NCBI GenBank assembly: GCA_013791955.1
Contig: VMSW01000001.1
Location: 1 to 64,000 of the forward strand
Source of the DNA: Propionicimonas sp.
Lineage (GTDB): Bacteria > Actinomycetota > Actinomycetes > Propionibacteriales > Propionibacteriaceae
Direction of reading: 5' to 3'
DNA: 64,000 nucleotides
Within the stretch, counting starts at the first letter, position 1. Each line of letters opens with the position of its first letter. Both the position numbers and the translations under genes were made by a program. The notes below the pieces were generated by a model. It did no database searches and had not been told where the DNA came from. It saw nothing but the letters and a program-made list of their open reading frames with translations. This document shows, in pieces, positions 15,085-24,281 of this stretch.

Positions 15085-17043
15085 ATGCTGCCGGTCGTGC
15101 GCGCCGAAGACCTACCCCTGATCAACGCACTGTCGACCCCAGCCTTGCATCCCGATGGGAGTCGCGTGGTGGTGGCCGCTACTCGGCCAAGTTTCGCTGC
15201 GGACGCCTACATCGGCCAGCTTTGGCTGTTGCGGTTGGACGGTGGCCAGCCCCGGCGAATCACTCGTGGATTCCGGGACACTTCACCAGCTTTCTCTCCA
15301 GATGGACGCCTGCTGGGCTTCCTGCGCGCGGGTCCGGCGCAGCCGCCCCAATTGGCGATCGTCGACGCCGGTGGCGGCGAGCCGATGATCATCACCGACA
15401 CCAAACTCGGCGTGCGCGAGTTCCTTTTTAGCCCAGATTCCACCAAAGTCGCGTTTATCGCCTCGGTGCCGGAAGGCGGCCGCTATGGCACCACTCAAGG
15501 AGTGGACTGGGCCCACGAAGACCCGCGGCTGATCAGCGACCTGCAGTATCAGCTCAACGGCGTCGGCTACCTGGCCGATCAACGTCCCCAGGTGTTCGTG
15601 CTCGACCTGCCCGACCCAGCTGATGAGCCACCGGTGGTGCCGATCGGTCGAGCCGCCCGCGAGGATGCGCAGGCGGCGCTGGTGCCAGCGGTCAGGCAGC
15701 TCAGCAACGGTGACTTCGAGCACAGTGGCCTGGCCTGGGATGGCGACTCGGTGATCACCATCTCCTCCCGGCATGCCGATCGGGATCGGGATCTGCGCGC
15801 CGACCTGTTCCGCTTTAGCGCCAGCGGCGGGGAGCCGACCCAACTCACCGATTCCAGCAATGGGCTCAGCGCTCTCGCCTCGCCGGTGGTGGCTGGCGAC
15901 CAGGTCTTCTTCGTCGGTATCGATCTGGGCGGGACTGGGCTGGACCTGGCCGGGGTGAATGCCGGGGTCCACGTGGTGCCCACCGCAGGCGGCGAAGTGC
16001 GCGTGCTGACCGACCCGGAAACGGTCTGCATCGAAGGATCGCTGGCTCGTGATGGCGATGGCGTGCTGGCTATTGACCAAGTTGGCGGCAGCGGGGTGCC
16101 GATCCGGCTGGACGGAACCGGTGAGGTGCAGCGGTGGCTGCTGTCCGGATCGGTGCACGGCCTGGCTGCGGCTTCAGCGGCAAGGGTTGTCACGCTGTCG
16201 ACAACCACTTCCCCTTGTGAACTGGTGGAACTCGGCTCACCGCTGCACCTACTCACCGCGTTCGGCGCGGCGCTGGCCCCGGAGGTCATCGCCGCCGCGG
16301 AGCAGTTCGCGACCGCCCCCGATGGCTATCCGGTTCATGGCTGGGTAGTGCGTCCAGCCGGTGCCGGGCCGCACCCGGTGGTGTTGCTGATCCACGGTGG
16401 GCCTTTCGCTGCCTATTCGGCAGCCTTCTTTGACGAGGCTCAGGTGCTCGCCGGGGCGGGCTATGCCGTGGTGATGTGCAACCCGCGGGGATCGGCTGGC
16501 TATGGGCAGGCCCACGGCCGGGTACTCAAGGGCGCGATGGGTGATCTTGATGCGGTTGACGTGTTGGCCTTCCTCGATCACTGCCTGGCCGAAGTGCCGG
16601 GGCTGGACGCGGACCGCGTGGGCGTAATGGGCGGCTCCTACGGCGGCTATTTGACGGCCTGGCTGATCTCCCACACTGACCGGTTCACTGCGGCGATTGT
16701 CGAGCGGGCCTACCTCGATGGACGTTCGATGGTGGGCGCCTCCGATATCGGCTGGTACTTCCCGTTCGAGTACCAAGGTGAGTTGGCCCAGATCGACCAG
16801 CGCTCACCGCTGTACCTGGTGCACCAGGTGAATACCCCGACGCTGGTGATCCATTCGGAGTGGGATCTGCGCTGTCCGCTTTCGATTGCCCAGCGCTACT
16901 ACGCCGAACTGAAGCTGCGCGGCGTGGCGGCCGAACTGCTGGTATTTCCGGGCGAGGGGCACGACCTGTCGCGCTCCGGCACCCCGGCCCACCGGCTCGC
17001 TCGATTCCGGCACATTCTGCAGTGGTGGGAGAAACACCTCTGA
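15085..17043 (+). CDS. S9 family serine peptidase (prolyl oligopeptidase / acylaminoacyl peptidase type)
   Basis: The 652-residue protein has an N-terminal beta-propeller of WD40-like PD40 repeats (about 1-390) and a C-terminal alpha/beta-hydrolase domain. The catalytic Ser lies in GGSYGGY near residue 516, the Asp in HSEWDLRCP near residue 593, and the His in GEGHDLS near residue 627, the normal order for the family. There is no signal peptide, so it is probably cytosolic and cuts short peptides. The first ATG is used here; a GTG four codons later is a fair alternative. It has no operon partners. Confidence 0.92.
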   Translation: MLPVVRAEDLPLINALSTPALHPDGSRVVVAATRPSFAADAYIGQLWLLRLDGGQPRRITRGFRDTSPAFSPDGRLLGFLRAGPAQPPQLAIVDAGGGEPMIITDTKLGVREFLFSPDSTKVAFIASVPEGGRYGTTQGVDWAHEDPRLISDLQYQLNGVGYLADQRPQVFVLDLPDPADEPPVVPIGRAAREDAQAALVPAVRQLSNGDFEHSGLAWDGDSVITISSRHADRDRDLRADLFRFSASGGEPTQLTDSSNGLSALASPVVAGDQVFFVGIDLGGTGLDLAGVNAGVHVVPTAGGEVRVLTDPETVCIEGSLARDGDGVLAIDQVGGSGVPIRLDGTGEVQRWLLSGSVHGLAAASAARVVTLSTTTSPCELVELGSPLHLLTAFGAALAPEVIAAAEQFATAPDGYPVHGWVVRPAGAGPHPVVLLIHGGPFAAYSAAFFDEAQVLAGAGYAVVMCNPRGSAGYGQAHGRVLKGAMGDLDAVDVLAFLDHCLAEVPGLDADRVGVMGGSYGGYLTAWLISHTDRFTAAIVERAYLDGRSMVGASDIGWYFPFEYQGELAQIDQRSPLYLVHQVNTPTLVIHSEWDLRCPLSIAQRYYAELKLRGVAAELLVFPGEGHDLSRSGTPAHRLARFRHILQWWEKHL

Positions 17044-17167
17044 GCTGACCGGAATTGGCGGCGTCCATAGGGTGGCTATTTCGGACCGCGTCAACGTTGT
17101 GGCTGGGTAAACCTCACTAGTCTCGAACCTTCGAGCAGGCAGCCGCGTGGATGGGGAGGCATTGGTC

Positions 17168-20100
17168 GTGAAGAACACCGCATGGAGCGAATTTGCTCAG
17201 AAGGTCAACCGGGCGCGTATCGATCAGCGCTTGTCGATCAGTTCGATTGCTCGAATTGCATCGGTTCCCAAAGCCACGGCGCAGGGCTGGTTGAGCGGCC
17301 GCCAACTGCCAACTCCGGCGCTGCGCAGGCAATATTTGCTGATAGTTGAGAGCCTCGGGCTGACCGCGGAGATGCCGGGTGGCTTGTGGCTGGAGGATTG
17401 GGATCAGATCGAGTCACGGCTGCGCACTGCCGGGGCCCCCTACTTGGGTTTGCGCCAATTTGAAGCTGCCGATGTGGAGGTCTTCTTCGGGCGGGCTCAA
17501 GAAGCCCAACGGCTTGCCGAAATGATCATCTCTCGGCGCGAGGAATCAGATCATGGGGTGATTGCTGTCATCGGCCCATCCGGTTCGGGGAAGTCATCGC
17601 TGCTCACCGCGGGCCTGTCCGGACGGGAGTGCGCGACCGGAAAGCTGGCCGGGTGGCGGCTGAAGTTCGTCGATCTACTCAGCCCAACCGAGCCAGCCGG
17701 CGAGGCCGATCTGGTCGTAGTCGACCAGCTTGAAGACGCGCTGGCGTTGCCCGATGTGCAACGAGCCGCCGCGCTCACCCGGCTGATGCGCTACGCGGGT
17801 GAGGGCCTGGTGCTGGTCGCGCTGCGCTCGGACGCCTTCGCCGAAGCCGAGGGCGTCGCGGAGTTGGCGCAGGGATTGGGCAAGCCCTTCCTGCTCTCGC
17901 CACTGACCCGCGAGGATCTGCGCTCCGTGATCGTGGCACCAGCCGCTGTGGCTGGGGCGAGTGTGGACGAAGAGCTGGTTGAGGTGCTGCTGAATGAACT
18001 GGCGCCGGGTTCAGTGCGTAGCCGGGTGCACCCAGAGACACTGCCGCTACTCTCCAACGCCCTGCTGGTCACCTGGGCGGCCGGCGACGGAACGCGGTTG
18101 ACGCTAGCCAACTACCGCAAGGTCGGCGGGGTGGCCGGCGCCGTCGAACTGCTGGCTGAGCAGGTGTATCAGCAGCTCGATCCGGAGGGGCAACTCAGCG
18201 TCAAGCGGCTCTTCCTGCGCCTGGTGGGTGTCAGCAACCACGCCAGAATCCGGCTGGCAGTGCCAGTGAGCGAGATTGCGGCCACCGTCCAGCCGGTGCT
18301 GGACGCCTTCCTCAACGCAAGGCTGCTCACCATCAGCGGAGACCAGGTGCGAATCAGCCACGAGGTGTTGGTGCGGCACTGGCAGCGATTGGGTGATTGG
18401 GTCGAGGGCCATGCCGCGGAGTTGGCGGCGCGGTCAGCGTTGCAGCGAGCCGCGCAGCAGTGGCGCAACACTGATGACGATCCGGCAGCACTGATCCCGG
18501 TGCAGCGCCTGGCCAGCATCACCGTCTTGGCCACTGATCCGGGCAAGCGGGCGTTGTTGAGCGGCCTGGAGCGGGAGTTCCTTGCCGCCAGTGAGCAGCA
18601 TTTCGCTTCGGCTCTGGAGCAGGAGCGGCAAACGTCCCAGCGATTGCGGCGGCAGCGGATCGCGGCGCTGAGTCTGGCGCTGGCGAGTTCGGTGTTGGCA
18701 GTCGGCGCTGGAATCTTCTTCTTCCGCGGGGAGGGCCTCCGGGCCGAGGCGGTGCAGGCTCGCAGCGAAGCGCAATCTCGGCAGGCGGCGATCTCGGCCC
18801 GCACGCTATCGGCCAAATCGCCCAACCTGGCGGCGCAACTGGGGCTGGTCGCCAATGGTTTGGCAGATACCACCGACGGTCGCTCGGTAGTGGTGGCGGC
18901 CACCGGCCTCGAGCTGCCAATGCGGCGTCTGGGCGATCCGGAGGCGGTGCTGGCTACCAGCTCGGACGGTGGCCTGGTGGCCAGGGCCACCAGTATGGGC
19001 AAAGTCACTTTGTGGCGCGGCGAGGAGATTATTACCTCCCCAGGAACCACGCTCGCGCTCGACCCTAAGGGCGGACGGTTGCTCACGGTCGCGTTGGCCA
19101 AGGTCGGTGATCGGCTGGTGCTTGCTGTCGGTGGAGCGAACCTGCGCCAGCTTTGGGACATCACTGCCGATCCGGTGCTGGTGGCCGATCTGGGCGCCTC
19201 GGCGGCGACGACGGCGATCACCTTCAGCCCGTCCGGTGGGTTGGTGGCTGCTGGTGATGAGACTGGTGTGGTGAGCCTCTACCGCGTCGATGCGGGTGGT
19301 AAAGCCCAGCAACAGGGCCAGGTGCGGTTGGAGCCGACCGCAGGCGTCCCGACCAAAGTCACTTCAGTGGCGCTTTCGGGAGCCGGACGGCTCTACGTGG
19401 GCGGCCGGTCCGGATCGATTGACGTCTGGCAGCTGGATGGCTCGCAGCCCCAAGGGCTGCCAGCGGTGCCAACGACCGTGGCAGGTCCTGCGGGCGAGCA
19501 GGCGGTGATCGCCCTGACCTTGGCGATCCGTCCAGACGGTAAACAGTTGGCCGCCGGGGTGAGCGGCAATGAGGTGAAGCGCTGGTACATCGCCGAGGCC
19601 ACACCGACCCCCGAGCCGTCCCTGACTGGCATTGGTGGGTGGGTAAACGCGGTCGCCTTCGGCGCCGACGGTACCCGGCTGGCGGTGGCCAGTTCCGATC
19701 GCAGCATCTCGGTCTTCGACGTGGTGAGCGGGGTTCGGGTTCGTCACCTGGTGAGCCCAGCAGCGCAGACCGGAGCCGGGTTCGCGGCCGGGGGCAGGCT
19801 AATTGGGGCCGGAGCCGACGGCACATTGTCGGTCTGGCCGGCGCAAGGCCCGACCCTGCGCAGTTCCGGCTCGGCGGCCGGCCACCTGGCTACGGATTCA
19901 GCCAAGTGGCTGGCCGCTGGCACCGCTAGCGACGGGATCTCGCTGTGGAAGCAAGGCGCGTCGCTAAACCAAATGCCCAAACCAGCCCCGCCTGCCTTGC
20001 CCGAAGGGGACGTCCAGGACGGCGCGGTCGGCATCGCGCCCAACGGCGCTTTCCTGCTCGGCTCGACGTTGAAGGGGCAGGTGCTGAGTTGGCCGCTGAC

Positions 20101-20866
20101 TGGCGGGGGCGCCGGAGCCGGGGCCGCCTACGACACCGGCATGCAGGCGCCGGTGACCTACACCGCGATCAGCCCGGATTCGAGCCTGGTCGCGGCGATG
20201 TCGGCCCAGGCGGGGATGATCGTGCTGTTCAACGCCGACTCCCGGGGTGCCTTGACCAAGCTGGCTGAGATCGCGGTCTCCAAGCCGCAGCAGGTTGAGT
20301 TCAGCAGTGACGGCAAGGTGCTGGTGATCGCTCAGGGCGACAACTCGGTGGCGCTTTGGTCAGTGGGCGCTGAGCCCCATCTGCTCGGCGCCGCCAAACT
20401 GGATTCGCTGCCCACCACCCTCGATCTGGCCCCGAGCAGTTACCGGGTGGCCGTCGGCCAGGCCGACGGCGAAGTGAGCTTGTGGGAGTTCAGCGACCCC
20501 GCTCACCTGACCAAGCTGCGCTCCTGGCATGACCCGGCAGCCGAGGTGTACTCGTTGGAGTTCAGCCCGGACGAGCGCTGGCTGCTGGGAACCAGCGGGG
20601 ATGACCTGATCTGGGGCTGGGATCTGACCAAATCCGACGCCGAGGCCCAACTGGCCTTCAACGGCGACTTGGGCCATCCCCTGGACATGCGCTACCTCGA
20701 TGGGGGCAAACGCTTTGCGGTTTCCGGCAGCGATGGGACGGTGCGAGTTTGGGAGGCCCGAGTGGCACTGGCCACCGCCAACCTTTGCACCCGAATCGGC
20801 GATCAGCTCACGGCCGAGGAATGGCGCCAGCTTGTGCCTGGGGTGGAGCCGCGCGAGGTCTGCTGA
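17168..20866 (+). CDS. HTH - STAND NTPase (nSTAND1-like) - transmembrane - WD40 repeat protein
   Basis: This 1232-residue protein starts best at GTG 17168, eight bases after a strong GGGGAGG; an in-frame GTG at 17147 lies before that site. It begins with an XRE-like helix-turn-helix (about 15-60, SISSIARIASVPKATAQGWL). A conserved VFFGRxxE block near 105 leads to a P-loop NTPase of the STAND class, with Walker A GPSGSGKSS near 136 and Walker B ADLVVVDQLED near 180. A hydrophobic segment follows at about 496-520, then WD40 repeats (about 575-1232). STAND proteins act as ligand-triggered switches in signalling, cell death and phage defence. No effector domain or defence neighbours are visible, so the role is open. 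No partner genes overlap it. Confidence 0.87.
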   Translation: MKNTAWSEFAQKVNRARIDQRLSISSIARIASVPKATAQGWLSGRQLPTPALRRQYLLIVESLGLTAEMPGGLWLEDWDQIESRLRTAGAPYLGLRQFEAADVEVFFGRAQEAQRLAEMIISRREESDHGVIAVIGPSGSGKSSLLTAGLSGRECATGKLAGWRLKFVDLLSPTEPAGEADLVVVDQLEDALALPDVQRAAALTRLMRYAGEGLVLVALRSDAFAEAEGVAELAQGLGKPFLLSPLTREDLRSVIVAPAAVAGASVDEELVEVLLNELAPGSVRSRVHPETLPLLSNALLVTWAAGDGTRLTLANYRKVGGVAGAVELLAEQVYQQLDPEGQLSVKRLFLRLVGVSNHARIRLAVPVSEIAATVQPVLDAFLNARLLTISGDQVRISHEVLVRHWQRLGDWVEGHAAELAARSALQRAAQQWRNTDDDPAALIPVQRLASITVLATDPGKRALLSGLEREFLAASEQHFASALEQERQTSQRLRRQRIAALSLALASSVLAVGAGIFFFRGEGLRAEAVQARSEAQSRQAAISARTLSAKSPNLAAQLGLVANGLADTTDGRSVVVAATGLELPMRRLGDPEAVLATSSDGGLVARATSMGKVTLWRGEEIITSPGTTLALDPKGGRLLTVALAKVGDRLVLAVGGANLRQLWDITADPVLVADLGASAATTAITFSPSGGLVAAGDETGVVSLYRVDAGGKAQQQGQVRLEPTAGVPTKVTSVALSGAGRLYVGGRSGSIDVWQLDGSQPQGLPAVPTTVAGPAGEQAVIALTLAIRPDGKQLAAGVSGNEVKRWYIAEATPTPEPSLTGIGGWVNAVAFGADGTRLAVASSDRSISVFDVVSGVRVRHLVSPAAQTGAGFAAGGRLIGAGADGTLSVWPAQGPTLRSSGSAAGHLATDSAKWLAAGTASDGISLWKQGASLNQMPKPAPPALPEGDVQDGAVGIAPNGAFLLGSTLKGQVLSWPLTGGGAGAGAAYDTGMQAPVTYTAISPDSSLVAAMSAQAGMIVLFNADSRGALTKLAEIAVSKPQQVEFSSDGKVLVIAQGDNSVALWSVGAEPHLLGAAKLDSLPTTLDLAPSSYRVAVGQADGEVSLWEFSDPAHLTKLRSWHDPAAEVYSLEFSPDERWLLGTSGDDLIWGWDLTKSDAEAQLAFNGDLGHPLDMRYLDGGKRFAVSGSDGTVRVWEARVALATANLCTRIGDQLTAEEWRQLVPGVEPREVC

Positions 20867-20960
20867 CGCGACTTTGTCAGGTCTTGGATATGGGCTGCGA
20901 GCGCCCGGCGTATCGTCGGGAATGAGATTCAGCACCTGATGAATACCAAGGAGAACCTAC

Positions 20961-22025
20961 ATGAGCACCGATGCTCCGCAGATCGGCTCGACCATGCTCG
21001 CCGAGCGGTTCTATGCCGCTACCCGCGAGGTGAAGCTGGAACAGATTCCCGTCCCCGAACCGGGCCCTGGCGAGGTGCTGATCAAGGTGGCCTACTGCGG
21101 TATCTGCCACTCCGATCTGTCGCTGATCGACGGCAACTTCCCCTCCCGGGTGCCAGTGATCACTCAGGGTCATGAAGTGGCTGGCACGGTGGCCAAGCTC
21201 GGTCTTGGAGTGAACCAGTGGCAGGTGGGCGATCGAGTCATCCCTTCGGCAGGCCGGGCCTGCCTGAAGTGCCGCAACTGTCTGCGCGGCAACTTTGCCG
21301 CCTGCCTGAACCTGAACCTGATGGCGTTCGCCTTCGATGGCGGGTGGGCCGAATATGTAGTGGCTGGGGCGATCGGTTGCACTCGGATTCCCGACAACGT
21401 CCCGATGGAGCAGGCCGCGCTGCTGGCTGATGCGGTCTCCACCCCATTCGCCGCAGTGGTGCGCACTGCGCAGGTGCACCTGGGTAACGCAGTCGGCATC
21501 TGGGGGGTCGGCGGGGTCGGCACCCATCTGGTGCAGCTAACCAAGCTGGCCGGTGGGGTGCCAATCATTGCGGTCGACATCAATGATGTTGCCCTGGAGC
21601 GCGCGCTGCGACTCGGTGCCGACTACGCCTTCCGCTCTGATGATCCCGACCTGTTGGGCAAGATCGCCGAGGCCACCGGCGGACGCATGCTGGATGTCGC
21701 TTTCGATGCCGTCGGTATCACCGCGACCGCGCGCCAGGCGGTGGCCAGTCTCGACAGCAACGGCCAGGTGATCACCGTCGGCATGAGCGCGCAGAGCATT
21801 GACGCCGGTTCCTTCATGGAGTTCTCGCTGTTGCGTAAACAGGTCAAGGGCCACCTGGGCTACCAGGTGCAAGACATCGGCATCTTGGCCGAACTACTCA
21901 GCCGCGGACGTCTGGACCTGACGGAGTCGATTTCGGAGATCGTGCCGTTGAGCGAGATCCACCGTGGCATCGAGATGCTGGAGAAGAAGACCAACAACCC
22001 GATTCGGATCTTGGTCAAGCCCTAG
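20961..22025 (+). CDS. Zinc-dependent alcohol dehydrogenase (medium-chain family)
   Basis: The 354-residue enzyme has all marks of a zinc MDR dehydrogenase: catalytic zinc ligands in CGICHSD and GHEVAG, a structural-zinc lobe with Cys spaced C-x2-C-x2-C-x7-C in CLKCRNCLRGNFAAC, and a Rossmann nucleotide site with GVGGVG near residue 180. The Asp after the second strand (VDIN) favours NAD over NADP. It would oxidise alcohols or reduce aldehydes; the substrate is unknown. A good AAGGAGAA ribosome site precedes the ATG. It stands alone between the STAND gene and lysS. Confidence 0.92.
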   Translation: MSTDAPQIGSTMLAERFYAATREVKLEQIPVPEPGPGEVLIKVAYCGICHSDLSLIDGNFPSRVPVITQGHEVAGTVAKLGLGVNQWQVGDRVIPSAGRACLKCRNCLRGNFAACLNLNLMAFAFDGGWAEYVVAGAIGCTRIPDNVPMEQAALLADAVSTPFAAVVRTAQVHLGNAVGIWGVGGVGTHLVQLTKLAGGVPIIAVDINDVALERALRLGADYAFRSDDPDLLGKIAEATGGRMLDVAFDAVGITATARQAVASLDSNGQVITVGMSAQSIDAGSFMEFSLLRKQVKGHLGYQVQDIGILAELLSRGRLDLTESISEIVPLSEIHRGIEMLEKKTNNPIRILVKP

Positions 22026-22111
22026 AGCTTGCGGGAGTCAGATTGCTGGGCGGCAATCCGTGCTGCCCAGCGCGACGGGCAGGCCGCCAAAACGCCGGTA
22101 ACCTTAGCCGC

Positions 22112-23623
22112 GTGACTGAGCAGACCGGTGCCAATCCGTCCCTGAGCGAGCAGGAGCAGGTGCGCCACGACAAGCGCGCCCGACTGCTCGACGAGGGCCG
22201 TCCGCCCTACGCCATCACAGTGCCGCGCACCCATAGCGCCGCCCAGGTGCACGCGAACTGGGGTCAGCTCAGCGCCGGTGATGAGACCGACGTAGTGGTC
22301 AGCGTTTCGGGGCGGGTGGTGTTCATTCGCAACACCGGCAAGCTCTGCTTCGCCACCCTGCAGGACGGCTTCACGATGGCCGAGACCGGCGCCCGGCTGC
22401 AGGTGATGCTTTCGCTGGCTGAGGTCGGCCCCGACTCGTTGGAGTCCTGGAAGGCTGACATCGACCTGGGTGACTTCGTCTCGGTGACCGGCCGGGTGAT
22501 CTCGTCCAAGCGCGGCGAGCTGAGCGTGCTGGCGACGTCGTGGACGTTGGCGAGCAAGGCCTTGCGGCCGCTGCCGACCTTGCACAAGGAACTCGGCGAA
22601 GAGACCAGGGTTCGGCAGCGCTACGCCGATCTGGTGGCTCGCCCTGAGGCCCGCGACATGGTGCGGGTTCGCGCGGCGGTGACCCGCAGCATTCGCGAGA
22701 CCCTGCACGCTGACGGCTACCTCGAAGTGGAAACGCCGGTGCTGCAGCTGATTCACGGCGGAGCCGCGGCTCGTCCGTTCAACACCCATCTCAACGCGTT
22801 CGACATCGACATGACGCTGCGGATTGCCTTGGAGTTGTTCCTGAAGCGGGCCATGGTCGGTGGCGCGAACCGGGTCTACGAGATTGGCCGGATTTTCCGC
22901 AACGAGGGCATCGACTCCTCGCATTCGGCCGAGTTCACCATGTTGGAGGCCTACCAGGCCTGGGGCGATCAGTACTCGATCGCAGCGATGACCAAGACTC
23001 TGGTGCAGAACGCTGCCGACGCCGCCTTGGGCACCCGGCTGATCGACACCCCGGCCGGGGAGATCGACCTGGACGGCGACTGGGAGTGGCGTCCGGTCTA
23101 CCCGACCCTTTCGGGCAGCTTGGGTGAGGAGATCACCCCGGAGACTCCAGTTGAGCGGTTGCGGCAGTTCGCTGATGCGCATTCGGTGGAGTACGACCCG
23201 GCCTGGCCAGCCCAAAAACTGGTGATGGAGCTGTTCGGCGAGCTGGTGGAGCCGTTCCTGATCCAGCCGACCTTCGTGTGCGATTATCCGCCGATCGCCC
23301 AGCCGCTGGCTCGTACCCACCGCAGCGATCCCAACCTGATCGAGGCCTGGGATCTGATCATCGGTGGGGTGGAGCGCGGCACTGGCTTCTCTGAACTGGT
23401 TGACCCGGTCGTCCAGCGGGAGCGGCTGGTGGCTCAGTCGCTGAAGGCTGCGGCCGGCGATCCCGAAGCCATGCAGCTGGACGAGGACTTCCTAGCTGCA
23501 CTCGAGTTCGGCGCCCCGCCGATGGGCGGTATGGGGCTGGGCATGGACCGGCTGATGATGCTGCTCACTGGCGTCGGGATTCGGGAGACCATCCTGTTCC
23601 CGTTGCTGCGCCCAGGAAGTTGA
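22112..23623 (+). CDS. lysS: Class II lysyl-tRNA synthetase, divergent form
   Basis: The start is GTG 22112 (VTEQTGANPS), since upstream in-frame codons encode unrelated Cys/Arg-rich residues. The 503-residue protein has an OB-fold anticodon-binding domain (about 40-150) and a class II catalytic core: motif 2 near residue 265 (RNEGIDSSHSAEFTMLEAY) and motif 3 near 478 (GGMGLGMDRLMMLLTG). Classical LysRS motif 2 reads RNEGxxxxHNPEFT; here Asn-Pro is replaced by Ser-Ala, closer to the catalytic domain of LysX-like proteins. There is no MprF-type membrane domain. It could be the housekeeping enzyme or a second copy; the window cannot decide. Confidence 0.85.
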   Translation: MTEQTGANPSLSEQEQVRHDKRARLLDEGRPPYAITVPRTHSAAQVHANWGQLSAGDETDVVVSVSGRVVFIRNTGKLCFATLQDGFTMAETGARLQVMLSLAEVGPDSLESWKADIDLGDFVSVTGRVISSKRGELSVLATSWTLASKALRPLPTLHKELGEETRVRQRYADLVARPEARDMVRVRAAVTRSIRETLHADGYLEVETPVLQLIHGGAAARPFNTHLNAFDIDMTLRIALELFLKRAMVGGANRVYEIGRIFRNEGIDSSHSAEFTMLEAYQAWGDQYSIAAMTKTLVQNAADAALGTRLIDTPAGEIDLDGDWEWRPVYPTLSGSLGEEITPETPVERLRQFADAHSVEYDPAWPAQKLVMELFGELVEPFLIQPTFVCDYPPIAQPLARTHRSDPNLIEAWDLIIGGVERGTGFSELVDPVVQRERLVAQSLKAAAGDPEAMQLDEDFLAALEFGAPPMGGMGLGMDRLMMLLTGVGIRETILFPLLRPGS

Positions 23624-23630
23624 ACCGGGG

Positions 23631-24281
23631 CTAGAGGCTGAGGGAGTCGATCAAGGCGCGAACCCGACGTTCCAGTTCGTCGCGAATGCGGCGGACGTCG
23701 TCGATGCTCTGCTCAGCGGGATCCTCGACCTCCCAGTTCTCATAGCGCTTGCCGGGGAAGACCGGGCAGGCGTCGCCGCAGCCCATCGTGACGACCACAT
23801 CGGCGGCGCGGACGGTCTCATCAGTCCACGGTTTGGGGAACTCGCCAGCGATGTCGATGCCGCGCTCGGCCATGGCGGTGACGGCCACCGGGTTCACCTG
23901 ATCGCCGGGCTCGGAACCGCCAGACCACGCGACTGCGCGATCGCCGGTCAGCGACTGGAAGAAGCCCAGCGCCATCTGCGAGCGGCCAGCGTTGTGGGTG
24001 CACAGGAACAGCACCACCGGCTTGCCGTCCTGGTGGAGTCCTTCGACGCGAGCCAGGGCGTGGAGACGCTGCCGGGCGAACTTCTCGGCAATCAGCGGCA
24101 AGAACTTCATCACCTTGGCCTGGCTGGAGATCTGCTTGAAGGAGCTGGCCAGGAATCGCTCAATGGTCTGGGCACCGTAGAAGTCACTGAACTCTTCGGC
24201 GAGCTTGCTGGCGGCCTGCTTGAGCACGAGCCGGTCATCGGCGCGCAGGCTCTCCCAGGTGTGTTCGGTCGGGGTGGTCAT
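23631..24281 (-). CDS. arsC: Arsenate reductase with N-terminal helical domain (mycothiol/thioredoxin class)
   Basis: The 216-residue protein has an N-terminal helical domain of about 85 residues and then a low-molecular-weight phosphatase fold with the P-loop CTHNAGRSQ and a later MGCGDACPVFPGKRYENWEVEDP stretch, as in bacterial ArsC reductases. Two further cysteines in GCGDAC can act as resolving residues. The layout resembles the Corynebacterium ArsC1-prime type with an N-terminal three-helix extension. It reduces arsenate to arsenite. Its ATG overlaps the stop of the upstream ArsR-phosphatase fusion, so the two are translated together. Confidence 0.85.
   Translation of the reverse strand: MTTPTEHTWESLRADDRLVLKQAASKLAEEFSDFYGAQTIERFLASSFKQISSQAKVMKFLPLIAEKFARQRLHALARVEGLHQDGKPVVLFLCTHNAGRSQMALGFFQSLTGDRAVAWSGGSEPGDQVNPVAVTAMAERGIDIAGEFPKPWTDETVRAADVVVTMGCGDACPVFPGKRYENWEVEDPAEQSIDDVRRIRDELERRVRALIDSLSL

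Noticed and set aside
18169-19221. A 350-codon open frame opposite the STAND protein
   Set aside because: Ser/Arg/Ala-rich shadow with no domain; the plus-strand frame carries Walker motifs and WD40 repeats.
22022-23320. A 432-codon open frame on the minus strand opposite lysS
   Set aside because: Shadow frame of lysS; the composition is typical of reverse-complement codons and no motif is seen.
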